A DNA stretch of 64,000 bases, taken from Medicago truncatula. Its lineage: Eukaryota; Streptophyta; Magnoliopsida; Fabales; Fabaceae. The stretch is from the NCBI RefSeq assembly GCF_003473485.1, contig NC_053045.1, positions 3,684,501 through 3,748,500 of the forward strand, written 5' to 3'. Of this stretch, positions 33,797 through 44,881 are shown in pieces (the stretch's first letter is position 1; the number at the start of each line of letters is the position of its first letter). Position numbers and translations under genes: made by a program. Below the pieces are notes generated by a model, which made no database searches, had not been told where the DNA came from, and saw nothing but the letters and a program-made list of their open reading frames with translations.

Positions 33797-36321
33797 TTAA
33801 ACCAAGGGAGTTAACAGTGGCTTTCCAAGGAAATGAGCCTCTAGGTTTCCAAGCACAAGGTCAGCCATGGCAGTTCGAGTTTCAACCGTGGCGCTTCCAA
33901 CATGAGGCAACAGTACAACATTTTCAAGCCCAAATAGCTCCTCAGGAACATGAGGCTCGTTTTCAAACACATCAAGTCCAGCTCCACCCAAACGACCTTC
34001 AAGCAGTGCAGAGACCAGCTCTGGCTCATCAACATGCTTACCTCGACCGATGTTAATTAGGAAACCCTTTGGACCGAGTGCGTTAATGACCTCCCGGTTG
34101 ATGATGTGATGGGTTTCCTCTGTAAGGGGGCAGGCAACAACTAGTATATCACAGTTGGATGCAAGCTCAACAACACTTGGATAGTACTTGTATTTTGACT
34201 CCTGCTTTTGAGTTCTCGAATAGTAGGATATTGGACAGTTAAAGCCTTCAGCTCTCTTGGCAATGGCTGCGCCAATCCTTCCCAGCCCAATAATGCCGAC
34301 AGTTTTCCCAGAGAACTGCAGGGAAAATACCAGACAAAAGAAAATTAATTTCTTGTTGGAAAATGGATGGGGGGAATACTGCATGGGAATACATATAACC
34401 TCCCTTTTTTGTGGTACAAACATATAACCAATTTTAATGAGTATGACAATTATATGATTGAAGTTCTACAACCCTTAAAACATGATGATGGATCATCGTG
34501 TCCAATTTTAAATGTTTTTCACTGTTTTCTGAAAGCTTACAAATTGTAATTATGGAAAAAAATAAGTGGTTTGTCAAACTCGAGAGCCTGTGCAAACAAG
34601 TAGAACTTCTGCAGATTCATAAAAATATGTCCAATAAGATCATTGTGTCGTAAGGAAAAACAAGTCAAACTTCTGCAGACTCGATAAAAATATCATTTTT
34701 TAAGTGAAAACAAATGTCATAAGCAAAAACATTTAGAAACCAAGTCGTCCAACTCGGCCAGTTTCTGGGATGTACCCACCATGATTGAATTCATATCATG
34801 TGATTTAACTGAGATTCACATCTCCCAACTCCATGAGATTCAGCAAATTGAATTGGGATTCATGATGAGAAGTCCAAAAGAGATTCACACTCTGATATGT
34901 ATCAATTGTGTTTGATATCGTATCAAATCAAGATGTTAATCACATGAATCGTGAGATAGTGAGGACACTTGAGTATAAATTTGCGATTCTAATCAAGAGT
35001 ATGTATGAACGAGTCCATACAACTTCAACTGAGTGCTAAATCAAGAGTTTGTATGAAATTGAACACAATTTTCATATCTAGAAACGTTAACTCATGCTTG
35101 TCGACTTGTGTGTTAGCTAATCATGATGAACAGTAGAGATAAAGGATCCTAATAGAGCACTACTAGTACTATGCTCTGAACCTTGATATTGCAGTAAAAT
35201 GAGGACAAATACAACCGATGTAGCCACAATTATGATTGTAATGCTGTATGCAGCCGATGTAGCCACAATTGTGATTGTAACGTCGTTGCAGAGACCTCTA
35301 AAACTTATACAATGTGATTATAGTAGTGCCCGCAATTTCAAACTATGTTCCTATCCTACCTAAAACATTTTTTGTGCATGTTTGGATTGGTGATAAATTT
35401 GACGGAATCAGATGAACTGCCGCGATCTTGACAAAAGCAATAAGTTTCAACAAAATCACACACCACTCTGACTTTGCCAAACTCATTGCCAATCCAAACC
35501 ATAGAACTGTGTTAGTACATTGGTTTTCACCACTACTATTTTGACACTAACTACATTACCTTCAAAGTTTCAACAAAATTACAGTGCCACCGTGACTTTG
35601 CCAAACTCACAGCCAATCCAAACATACAATCACGGTGTGTTTCTACATTGGTTTCACCAAAGCTAATTGTTTACAATATTACGTAAGAAAAAAAAAAAAA
35701 AAAAAAAACTTTTTTCAGGTATCTGGTCTATAACTTATAGACAGGATACATCAGTTATTATTCAATGAGTCCGAAAAACAATTTTTACTTATATCTAAGA
35801 CCGGAGCGAGTATTACGATTGGCAATATGATTGTAATCGCCACAAGACTCAAAAAAGCAAATCAATTGAGAAATTTGGTGGTGATTAGGGTTTACCTTTG
35901 TGGTCAATTTATAATCACCATGCTTCCAATTTCCACCTCTAACATAACGATCACATTCACAAATCCTTCTAAGAAGCGTAAGCATCAAACCAATAGCCAA
36001 ATCAGCAACTTCATCAGTCAAAACATCAGGTGTATTCGTCACGCGAATCCCTTTCTCCTTACACTTGCCAAGATCAATCTTATCAACACCAACACTGAAG
36101 CTCGAAACGATTTCAAGCTTCGGAAGTGCTTCAATGAGGTCAGAATCGGCACCGGCGAATGCATCTCCGACCACCGCACGGATCGACGCGCCGTGTTGAG
36201 TTAAAAGTTGAGATTTTTGTGGGAAATCCCATAAGCGGAAGAGGTTGTAGCGTTTGTTGAGTTCTTGTTCTAAGTATGGGATTACTTGATGAGATACAAG
36301 GAGAACGCCAATGGATCCCAT
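33797..36321 (-). CDS. HPR2: HPR2-type hydroxypyruvate/glyoxylate reductase, copy 2
   Basis: Two exons, 36321-35896 and 34315-33797, GT-AG intron 34316-35895; 314 aa, one residue longer than copies 1 and 3 in the SHQVIPY segment near residue 12. Fold and residues as for plant HPR2: nucleotide loop GLGRIG (152-157), Arg in INIGRG, Glu in ENEP and His in LLPHVGS all present, and conserved [11 protein letters not shown]. Departures are [10 protein letters not shown] in the substrate loop and TDEVADLA. It lies in tandem with copy 1, same strand, 3.0 kb upstream of it. The introns of copies 1 and 2 share sequence with copy 3 and with the fragment at 11780, so all come from one duplicated two-exon gene. 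Confidence 0.95.
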
Positions 36322-36747
36322 GATTAGGGTTAGGGTTTTGAGAAATTGAGTTGCAGAGGGTTCGATTCAGCTACGAGGATGGTGATGTGATGATTCAGAT
36401 AACATTGTTTTTTTTTTTTTTTTTACAAATATAGTAATATTTGCATTGAAAGTTGTATAATCAATGCATTTGTCTTTTTTAACTTGCAATTTTTACTTTT
36501 GGTTTTCTTAACCAAACGAGGTTAACAAGACCTTTCTGTTTTTAGAATTTATTGAAACAGTAGAATGTTTATTTTTATTTTTGGTGGTGTTCTTTTTTTT
36601 GACAAGTATTTTTGGTGGTGTTGTAAAATGTTTATTTTAATTCTTGATTTTTTTAACCGAACAAAAAAGTAAAATGTTGTTTATTTTCCTCCTCTCCTAA
36701 GAGACAAAATGACAAAACAATACCATAATATCCTTTAAAAAAAACAA
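36322..36747. other. 5' flank of HPR2-like copy 2
   Basis: Probable promoter region, AT-rich with long T runs (36408-36422). No clear TATA box or other site can be singled out. Confidence 0.35.
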
Positions 36748-37013
36748 GGGTTAACATGTCTTTACCCTTTTTAACATAGGTAATTTTCAGTTTTTCTCCT
36801 GTAATTTCTTTTTATTTACCTCTGTACTTTTTTTTCTTTCAGAATACCAACTAATAGATCATTCGAAAACCTTTTTTTTTTTCAGAAATTTTCGTTTTTG
36901 AATGACCTATTAGGGGGTAAATAATTTTTTTTTTTACAAATGGATGAATAAAAAATTTTACAGGGAAAATCCGAAAATGACCTATATTACAGAGGGTAAA
37001 GACTTATTAACCC
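36748..37013. mobile_element. Foldback MITE, about 266 bp
   Basis: Ends GGGTTAACATGTCTTTACCC and, reversed, GGGTTAATAAGTCTTTACCC, with imperfect arms up to the centre. Flanks share aaaaacaa (8 bp, hAT-like length), although A-rich context weakens that call. Nearby acaataccataat occurs on both sides (36718 and 37017). Confidence 0.65.
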
Positions 37014-37049
37014 AAAAACAATACCATAATGGATCACTTTCATGTTAAA

Positions 37050-37135
37050 TGAGCTATTTTTTTTTTTTTATGGTGTTCGGGGTTTGAACCCCAGACTTCG
37101 CATATATTATACATTATCTTTACTCAATAGGACAT
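37050..37135 (-). mobile_element. Truncated SINE-like sequence
   Basis: On the minus strand a B-box-like GGGGTTCAAACCCC follows a worn A-box region and precedes a long A-run (the T run at 37051-37063). It is related to the SINEs at 38472 and 50648/55363. Confidence 0.5.
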
Positions 37136-38471
37136 CAAATTTTACTTTTAAAGAGTATTGTCGATTGTCTTAGAATTTCTTATAATTTTAAGCACCGATC
37201 TAAACCATAACATTCACCTAAACTAACGTACATCGAGTGGAATATTTAGATTGAACCCGCAACACCATAGAAAATATTTGATTTAACAATGTCGACATTG
37301 TTGATTAAGATAAGTCTTACAGATATAATACAATATTTTTTATAGATAAAAATTTAAATGTGTTGAGTATATCCGCTCTCAAGGGGTAAGACAAATCTCA
37401 AGCCTCGTGAAAGCAGGCCGATAAACTGTCTTGATAATGAAAATTGAACTCACATCTTTGCATATGTAATTGATCAACTCTAACTTGAACGTTTAAGTGT
37501 TTGCAGGTATACCATCCTATACAAAATAGCAACACAACCATCTGTCACATTCGATCAACTGTGGTTGTCATCTTCTGTGCGGCCATAAGATATTTAGGTT
37601 GTGCAGATGCATAAGGCCCCATAAAATTTGGGGCACGGAAATTGTTTTTTATAATTTCAAAAGGTATGTAGTTTAAAAAATTATCATAATATATTTTATT
37701 TAACATTTCTTTTTCAATAGATATAAAGTCAAACAAAAAATAATTGAGACCGAGAATAAGAGACGAATAGAAAGAAGGTGCACAAACATTAAAAAAGGAG
37801 TGCGAGCAACATTAAGAAAGGAAACTACTACGCTCATTCTAGAAAATTTCAATGTATTACAGTAGATCCATACAAATTTTTTTTTTGACAAGCCAGTAGA
37901 TCCATACATGTTTTTTAATTTTTTTCTAAAAAAAAATACATATTAATTCAATATTAACCATAGTTTAGAATTTCAAATCACAAAAGTCAAACTTTCGTTG
38001 AAACTACAAATGTAAAAAACAAACTTCGCTATGTCATTACTGGTAACTATATATACATATATACTAGTCAAGAAAAAATTAAAATTTGCGGCCTAAAAGA
38101 GGAGCTTTATTGATCAAATGGTTGAGGCGACGCTCTAATTTTAGTATCGATATGACACTCAGAATCTCAATACGCCTCCCCTAATAAAACAAAAAATGTC
38201 TTGACGACTTTGCATCTATATCTATACTTCTAATAAAGGAAATATATATTTTTTTTTTAAACATAGTTTTTTTTTTTTTGTGTAGCTTAATTTTAATATA
38301 TATTTTAGTACAAATTTTTAATATATTTAAATTAGCCTCAAACAATTTTACTTATGATTCAGGTGCTACTATAGCCTATAAGTGCGTCTTTGTACCCTTA
38401 ACAATTCATTTTTTTTTTTTACAAATTTAAATTTAAGTATACATCATAATTTAATAAACTAAAAAAATTAA
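37136..38471. other. AT-rich intergenic sequence
   Basis: No gene recognised. Minus-strand frames of 63-69 codons at 37545-37909 are not protein-like. Scattered T runs only. Confidence 0.4.
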
Positions 38472-38552
38472 GTCCTCGTGAACTTAGCTCAGTTAGTAGG
38501 GACAATACATAATATATACAAGGTCCGGGGTTCCCCGACCACCACCAAAAAA
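38472..38552 (+). mobile_element. Short tRNA-derived SINE
   Basis: 81 bp with A box TTAGCTCAGTTAGTAGG, B-box-like GGGGTTCCCC and an A-rich end, flanked by a perfect 14-bp target duplication actaaaaaaattaa (38458-38471 and 38553-38566). It is the same family as the SINE split by the copia element at 50676. Confidence 0.8.
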
Positions 38553-38795
38553 ACTAAAAAAATTAACTACAAATGTTAGCATATCTTTTTCTAAACCATT
38601 TTTTCTTGAGTATAGAAATTATAAAATTCAAATAAATGAATTAAATTAAAATTGATATAATACAAATTGAAAATACACATGCTCTTCTTTATGCTTGTAT
38701 ATTATACAATAGGGATATACAATTTGGTTCTAAAAAATTTCTTATGACACGATTTCTTCTTAATAGATAAACGAAATAACAATAACTGTTGAAAA

Positions 38796-38891
38796 CTCAA
38801 GGACGCCACACAAAGGAACAAACCAAAGTGTAAACTCTAATCACTCAAGGACGCCACATAAAGGAACAAACCAAAGTGTAAACTCTAGTCA
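38796..38891. repeat. 48-bp tandem duplication
   Basis: Two nearly identical copies of a unit starting ctcaaggacgccaca (38796 and 38844). No function evident. Confidence 0.85.
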
Positions 38892-39148
38892 CTACCTTTT
38901 TCAATTGAGCTGAGATTTGTGGATCGCAAAGGCACGATATATATTTTTGAGAAATGTTAACATGTGTCCTTAAGACACAAGTCAATAAGTCCAAAGTAGA
39001 AATATTTTGTTGTAATCAATGCATTTGAATTTAATTTATTTTATTTTTGATTAATTGAATGCACAAAATATAAGAGAATGTTTCTACTTTTGGATTGTTT
39101 ATTAACATGTTCCCTTAGGACACAAGTTAGCATGACCCTATATTTCTT
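38892..39148. other. AT-rich spacer before the nested transposons
   Basis: The sequence around 38970-39130 contains an imperfect inverted pair (aacatgtgtccttaagacacaa at 38959 and the atgttcccttaggacacaagt block at 39108), perhaps another MITE. Confidence 0.35.
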
Positions 39149-39721
39149 GGGATAATAATCACTTTGGTCCATAAATGTGTAATGAATAGTCAAAATAGTC
39201 CCTCAATGTACCAGAATTTCAAAATAGTCATTGATTGTGCATTCTGTTAGTTAATATAATCCTTGACACTAAAATAATAGGCTTAATACATGCTTTGGTC
39301 CCTTAACTTATTTTTATTTTGGTTCCTTAACTATAAAGTGTCTCAATTTGGTCCCATAAGTTTTCCTCTGTTTACTAATGTAGTCCTCTCCATTAGTTTT
39401 TTAATGTCTAATTTTTTTTATGTGATTTTAACCATTTGATTGCATGTCCATTGTATCTAATAGTGAACCGTCAACACCTAATTTTATTTTTCACTTTTCA
39501 TCATCTTCTCTCTTCCTCCTCCTCATGTCTTAATTAACTTTTTTTTTCTTTTCAAAAACCTAAATCCATCTATATACATAACTATAGTTAATAGTGAAGA
39601 GGTGTGAACAGAAACCAGACACAACACACACTTTACCCTTTAGGTTCTTGTTATTTGACACTTTCATTTCAGTGCTTAAACTCTATCGCTTTACCATTCA
39701 ACAGTTGAAGAAGTTATAGAT

Positions 39722-39883
39722 ATGCTTTTATCTTCTTCCTCTTTTCTTAACACTAGCCTCAAACCCTTCACTTTTCTTCCTCCAAAACCTCGTTTTAATT
39801 CTACAGCATTCAAATATGGAATATTAAACCAAGTTTTGCCAACCCATTTTAGAAAGATCCACAACCATGATTTTTGTCTTTGA
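39722..39883 (+). pseudogene. Captured transit-peptide-like 5' gene fragment
   Basis: A 53-codon frame begins MLLSSSSFLNTSLKPF and continues PKPRFNSTAFKYG: Ser/Thr-rich, basic and free of acidic residues for 49 residues, as in chloroplast transit peptides. It ends at TGA without a mature domain. The preceding 100 bp resembles a 5' untranslated leader. Inside a Mutator-like element this is the form expected of a captured host exon. The parent gene is not recognised. Confidence 0.45.
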
Positions 39884-40199
39884 CAACAACAACAACAAAC
39901 TCATCGGAAAATCCATAGATCTTTGATGAAATTAGAAGAGTGTAGAAAATGGATCTCTGATTTCTGGAAGAGAGAGGGTTTGTTGTTGTTGTTGTCACAA
40001 CCAATGGACTTGAATTGGGTTGTGTGTTTGTTGTTGAGAAGAGAAGAAAACATATTGGAGAGAGTAAAGAGAAGGACCAAGAGAAGATAAGGAAGATAAA
40101 GAGATAATGAATTTGATTTGTGTTTTTTTTGGGATTTGATGTTGTTGCTATTGTTGTGTTATTGCTGTGTTTGGGTTGTTTTTTAATGAACTGGTACAA
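39849..40199 (-). other. Low-complexity open frame, unlikely to be a gene
   Basis: A 116-codon minus frame rich in Thr, Asn and Val runs caused by caacaacaac/gttgttg repeats. It has a hydrophobic LFIFLIFSWSFSLLSPICF segment, but the flanking runs are simple repeats. I see no family likeness. Confidence 0.2.
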
Positions 40200-40998
40200 T
40201 TTTTAATAAAAAAATTATGGATTTGTGTTGTGAATCATGGAATCTCAGGGGGATAAAGGTCATAGTGATCAGCTAGAGAGAGCATAGTAGTATTCATGTG
40301 GAAAATAACCATAGAGACTCATAGGAGAATCAATAGATTTGATAAAAGATAATGAATGAGTACAATAGTGTTCCTATATATAGAGATTAGTTTGAGTAAC
40401 TAACTCTAACTAACTTCTAACCAAGCTACTAACTTTAGTTTACCTATCAACTAACTACAGTTGATTATTCATACTCTAATAGTTTGTAATGAACATTATG
40501 AACAAGTTGATGATTTTTGTGTTTTCTGAACAAGTTAATGTTGTTGCTGGTTTGGGCGTGTGGAGAAGAAGAAAAAATTCTGGACTGCTATGAAAATGGA
40601 GGAAAAATTATGTTGAAGATGATTAAGACTAGCTACAATGGGGTGTTGAATATGGGATTCAACATGTTGAAGCCTTGCAATGGAGGGTGTTGAAAGAAGG
40701 AAAAATCTGAGTTGGAGGAGGGAAGTGATGAAAGAGTTCAACTAGTTGAATCCTGCCACGGGGGACAGCTGTTGCGCGCGGATTTGCCATGCCAGGCGCG
40801 TGCGCTACACGCGCGGACAGGGAGAGTGGGCGACGCACACGCGGAGAGAGAAGAGAGGAAATGGATAAAGCAAGACACATGGCATTATGTGATTGGCTGC
40901 TTGGATTTTTATCTTCTTAATAATTTGGACTCAATTATTTCATTGCAAATAATTTTTTATTTTATTTTTTTTACCAAAATTCGTAATTTTTTTTTCTC

Positions 40999-41006
40999 TA
41001 TAAATA
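40999..41006 (+). promoter_or_regulatory. TATA box for Harbinger ORF1
   Basis: ctctataaatagag about 120 bp upstream of the ATG at 41124. It follows a GC-rich patch (40757-40850), the only strongly CpG-dense sequence nearby. Confidence 0.65.
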
Positions 41007-41123
41007 GAGACTTGGATCATTTGATTTGGACACAGAAAAAAAAATCAAGTTTTTCACTCTCTTAATCTTATCATTAGCTTTGTATTAGCCTTTCTTTTGA
41101 AGTTTTAGTGTTTATTTAGTGAA

Positions 41124-42302
41124 ATGGATCCCACTAACAATCAATTCAACACCCAAAATTCTTCTGATTACCATTTTAGCTACCAAAATCCAAACAATTA
41201 TCAACACCCAAATCAATTTCCCAACCAACATCCTCAAAACCCAAATCAATTCCTCAACCAACATCCTCAAAACCCAAATCAATTCCCCAACCAAAATCCT
41301 CAAAACATGTCTAATTTTGGTTTTGCCTCAAATTTCAATCACCCATCCTCTGTTCCAAACAACTTTAATCCATATTTTAGATCTATGATGGGATATCCAT
41401 CTCAAACACCCCCATTTAATGGTTATATGCCAATGGTGAATGAAAATTTTCAGAGTGTTGGTGAATATCCTGAATTTTCATCACAAATAAATCGTGGTGG
41501 AATGACACGAGATAATGAAGTTGCTCCAACTCCAGAGGATACAACTCCAAAGAGCAAGAGAAACCAACAACCATCATGGAACACTGAACAAAATTTGGTG
41601 TTAATTAGTGGGTGGATAAAATATGGAACATGCAGTGTTGTCGGAAGAAACCAGACAAGTGAAGCATATTGGGGTAAAATTGCTGAGTATTGTAACGAGC
41701 ATTGCTCATTCGATTCTCCGCGCGATGTAGTTGCATGCCGAAACCGTTTTAATTATATGAACAAATTAATAAATAAATGGGTTGGTGCTTATGATAGCGC
41801 TAAGCGTATGCAAGGAAGCGGTTGGTCGGAAGATGATGTTTTCAAAAAAGCTCAAGAATTATATGGATGTGGGAAGAATGTTCAATTTACTTTAATGGAA
41901 GAATGGCGCGCTCTCCGAGATCAACCACGGTATGGTAGTCAAGTGGGAGGAAATGTTGACTCAGGAAGTAGTGGATCTAAGAGATCTTACGAGGACTCTG
42001 TAGGATCTAGTGCTCGTCCAATGGGTAGGGATGCAGCTAAAAAAAAAGGTAAGAAGAAAAGCAAGGGCGAGACATTGGAGAAGGTGGAAAAGGAATGGGT
42101 TCAATTCAAAGAATTAAAAGAGCAAGAGATTGAACAATTGAAAGAGTTAACTTTGGTGAAACAACAGAAAAACAAGTTGCTGCAAGAAAAGACTCAAGCT
42201 AAAAAAATGAAAATGTATCTAAAGTTAAAGGACGAAGAGCATCTCGATGACCGGAAGAATGAGCTGTTGGGGAAGTTGGAGCATGAGCTGTTTGAAAATT
42301 AA
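41124..42302 (+). CDS. Harbinger ORF1: SANT/trihelix-like DNA-binding protein
   Basis: 392 aa. Residues 1-80 are Asn/Gln/Pro-rich with a repeated PNQFPNQHPQN unit. About 155-275 form a Myb/SANT (trihelix-like) region: WNTEQNLVLISGWIKYGT, an AYWGKIAEYCNEHC helix, then CRNRFNYMNKLINKWVGAY. A Lys-rich stretch (KKKGKKKSKGE, near 310) could be a nuclear signal, followed by a predicted coiled coil to the end. Plant PIF/Harbinger elements need such a protein to bring the transposase to the nucleus and to the element ends. Host genes of this type also exist, but position inside the inverted ends, next to the transposase, marks it as the element's own. The start is the first ATG after the TATA box. 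Confidence 0.85.
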   Translation: MDPTNNQFNTQNSSDYHFSYQNPNNYQHPNQFPNQHPQNPNQFLNQHPQNPNQFPNQNPQNMSNFGFASNFNHPSSVPNNFNPYFRSMMGYPSQTPPFNGYMPMVNENFQSVGEYPEFSSQINRGGMTRDNEVAPTPEDTTPKSKRNQQPSWNTEQNLVLISGWIKYGTCSVVGRNQTSEAYWGKIAEYCNEHCSFDSPRDVVACRNRFNYMNKLINKWVGAYDSAKRMQGSGWSEDDVFKKAQELYGCGKNVQFTLMEEWRALRDQPRYGSQVGGNVDSGSSGSKRSYEDSVGSSARPMGRDAAKKKGKKKSKGETLEKVEKEWVQFKELKEQEIEQLKELTLVKQQKNKLLQEKTQAKKMKMYLKLKDEEHLDDRKNELLGKLEHELFEN

Positions 42303-42337
42303 TTTTAATCAAATATTTGTTTGTATTCAGTCAACAT

Positions 42338-42632
42338 TATCAGTGTTGTCTAGTCTCGACTGTTTGCTTTAATATTTGTCAGTGTTGTCTAGTCCGTAGT
42401 GTTTGCTTTAATAATTATCAGAGTGTTGTCTAGTCCTCACTGTTTGCTTTAATATTTGTCAGTGTTGTCTAGTCCGTAGTGTTTGCTTTAATAATTATCA
42501 GAGTCTTGTGTAGTCCTCACTGTTTGCTTTAATAATTATCAAAGTGTTGTCTAGTCCTCACTGTTTGCTTTAATAATTATCAGAGTGTTGTCTAGTCCTC
42601 ACTGTTTGCTTTAATAATTATCAGTGTTTGCT
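42338..42632. repeat. Tandem repeats between the two Harbinger ORFs
   Basis: About seven units of 41-47 bp built on tcagtgttgtctagtcc and tgtttgctttaataatta, with alternating variants (ccgtagtg, cctcactg). They fill the space between the ORF1 stop and the transposase promoter. Confidence 0.85.
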
Positions 42633-42687
42633 TTAATACAATACAATAACTTATTTCGAATCCGTTAGTGTCGTCCACACAATGTAC

Positions 42688-42697
42688 TTATATATAG
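42688..42697 (+). promoter_or_regulatory. TATA-like box for the Harbinger transposase
   Basis: cttatatatagggac about 105 bp upstream of the ATG at 42798. Between them lie three copies of a 31-bp unit (cttccaatatcacaaatctc, 42707-42787), probably leader sequence. Confidence 0.5.
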
Positions 42698-42797
42698 GGA
42701 CTCATGTCTACTTCCAATATCACAAATCTCATTCCTATCTATTTCCAATATCACAAATCTCATTCCTATCTACTTCCAATATCACCAAAGACTATCA

Positions 42798-44078
42798 ATG
42801 GATCCTTTTGATATCGAAACCTACAAACAAAAACGTGATATTGAAGACACTTATATCGTCAACCGATTCATTCAGCGTCGAAAAGAATTAGAGGAAGGTA
42901 GTGGATCTCGTAGTAGAAAATATCTAAATAGAGATCATGCAGCGGCAAACCAAAGACTCATTGACGACTACTTTGCCAATGAGCCTACATATGACGATGC
43001 AATGTTTCGTCGTCGGTACCGGATGCAAAAGCATGTTTTCCTTCGAATCGTTGGAGGCCTTTCAATTACTGATAACTACTTCACCCAGCGAGTTGATGCC
43101 GCCAACAAAGAAGGTATATCACCGTTAGCAAAATGTACCACAGCAATGCGAATGTTAGCATATGGCGTGGCAGCAGATGCGGTCGATGAATACATCAAAA
43201 TAGGAGGTACTACAACATTGGAGTGCTTACGTAGATTCTGTAAAGGAATCATACGATTGTATGAGGAAGTGTACCTGAGAGCACCAAACCAAGATGACCT
43301 TCAAAGAATACTACATGTTAGTGAAATGCGGGGGTTCCCAGGGATGATCGGGAGTATTGACTGCATGCACTGGGAGTGGAAAAATTGTCCTAAAGCATGG
43401 GAAGGTCAATTCACCAGGGGGGATAAGGGAACCACCACAGTTATTCTTGAAGCAGTTGCATCTCATGATCTATGGATCTGGCATGCCTTTTTTGGATGTC
43501 CAGGAACGTTGAACGATATCAATGTTCTAGACCGGTCACCGGTGTTTGATGATGTGGAACAGGGAAAGGCTCCACGCGTGAATTTCTTTGTGAATCAACG
43601 TCCCTATAATATGGCATACTATCTAGCTGATGATATCTACCCTTCTTATCCAACTTTCATCAAATCAATTAGACTTCCTCAAAGTGAACCTGATAAGTTA
43701 TTCGCAAAACATCAGGAGAGCTGTCGGAAGGACATCGAACGTGCTTTTGGAGTGCTTCAAGCTCGATTTAAAATCATCCGTGAACCAGCTCGCTTGTGGG
43801 ACATAGCCGATTTGGGTATCATCATGAGGTCATGCATCATATTGCATAATATGATTGTTGAGGATGAACGAGATACATATGCTCAACGTTGGACCGATTT
43901 TGAGCAATCTGAGGGAAGTGGATCTAGTACAGCGCAACCATACTCGACCGAGGTGTTACCCACTTTTGCAAATCATGTGCGTGCTAGATCCGAGTTGCGT
44001 GATCCAAATGTTCATCACGAATTGCAAGCAGATCTAGTGAAGCACATATGGACAAAGTTTGGAATGTTTCACGATTGA
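42798..44078 (+). CDS. PIF/Harbinger transposase (DDE superfamily)
   Basis: 426 aa, a normal length for the plant family. The RNase-H-like catalytic residues are in place: Asp188 in GSIDCMHWEWKNCP, Asp240 in LNDINVLDRS and Glu314 in KDIERAFGVLQARF. An upstream helical region (about 60-150, FRRRYRMQKHVFLRIV) matches the N-terminal part of the family. It would cut at the TIRs and insert at TTA/TAA. The frame has no stop or frameshift. It acts with the ORF1 protein encoded 0.5 kb upstream. Confidence 0.92.
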   Translation: MDPFDIETYKQKRDIEDTYIVNRFIQRRKELEEGSGSRSRKYLNRDHAAANQRLIDDYFANEPTYDDAMFRRRYRMQKHVFLRIVGGLSITDNYFTQRVDAANKEGISPLAKCTTAMRMLAYGVAADAVDEYIKIGGTTTLECLRRFCKGIIRLYEEVYLRAPNQDDLQRILHVSEMRGFPGMIGSIDCMHWEWKNCPKAWEGQFTRGDKGTTTVILEAVASHDLWIWHAFFGCPGTLNDINVLDRSPVFDDVEQGKAPRVNFFVNQRPYNMAYYLADDIYPSYPTFIKSIRLPQSEPDKLFAKHQESCRKDIERAFGVLQARFKIIREPARLWDIADLGIIMRSCIILHNMIVEDERDTYAQRWTDFEQSEGSGSSTAQPYSTEVLPTFANHVRARSELRDPNVHHELQADLVKHIWTKFGMFHD

Positions 44079-44881
44079 AGATGATTTGTATCGTACTAAG
44101 TAAATTACTTGTGTGTTGTGTGCTTGTTTGTTGTCTTGCATTTTAAGCTATTTGTGTGACCCGTACTTAGTTTGTTGTATTGCATTTTATTTATGTTAAG
44201 AAAATAAAAATAAATTATTTAAATAAATTTTGTTTTTACAAAAAAAAAATTTGTTAAGTGTTTCTTCATTTTAATTTAATTATAATCGATAATTGTAATT
44301 TTATGTAATTATAAAAACAAAAATATAAAATTAAATAAGAATAAGAAATAAAAGGTGGTGGGGTAGGGTGTTGAATGAAAAAACCATTGGAGAGGTAAAA
44401 ATTGAATGGGTGTTGAATTAAGAGAGAGAAAATGATGTGGAGTGTTGGGAATTGAAAAAGTGGGTGTTGAAGGTTGTTGAATATTTGTTACCATTGTAAA
44501 TGGTCTTAAGAAGAGGATGAAGAATGGAGGAAAAATTAGTTGTAAATGGTACACCATAAGATAGAATAGACATGCACAATCCAACGATCCTCTTTTTAAT
44601 CAAAATATCAAATGGTTAAAATTAAAAAACTTAGTAAGGTCTATGGTGGACCGCCTATAATGTTGGTCGACCTTAGACATTTAGTGTTAAAAACTGACGG
44701 AAAGGACCAAAATGGTAAACAGTAGAAGAGTTATCGGACCAAATTGAGACACTTTATAGTTAGGTGATCGAAATGAAAATTAAAAATAAGTTAAGGGGAC
44801 TAAAACATGTATTAAGTCAAAATAATATCTCAATGCTCATAATGACTCTTTACTTATAAGGACTAAAATGCCAATAAGTAA

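Larger units (their letters stand above)
40627..44505 (+). mobile_element. PIF/Harbinger transposon with two open ORFs
   Basis: 3879 bp. Ends GACTAGCTACAATGGGG and, reversed, GACCATTTACAATGG, flanked on both sides by TTAA, consistent with a TTA/TAA target duplication. It encodes a SANT/trihelix-like DNA-binding protein (41124-42302) and a DDE transposase (42798-44078) in the same orientation, the usual two-gene plan of the superfamily. Both frames are uninterrupted and each has a TATA box nearby, so the copy could be autonomous, though the ends match each other imperfectly. Confidence 0.88.
39280..44818. mobile_element. Inner Mutator-like element with long inverted arms
   Basis: Ends GGCTTAATACATGCTTTGG and, reversed, GACTTAATACATGTTTTAG, arms of about 200 bp, and a perfect 9-bp target duplication aaaataata (39271-39279, 44819-44827). 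Removing the Harbinger insert leaves about 1.66 kb. The interior holds what looks like a piece of a host gene (39600-39883), so it may be a Pack-MULE. Confidence 0.85.

Noticed and set aside
35827..36204. 125-codon plus-strand ORF
   Set aside because: Exact antisense of HPR2-like copy 2 exon 1.
41124..42302. Host transcription factor gene
   Set aside because: It sits within the Harbinger inverted ends beside the transposase, in the standard ORF1 place.
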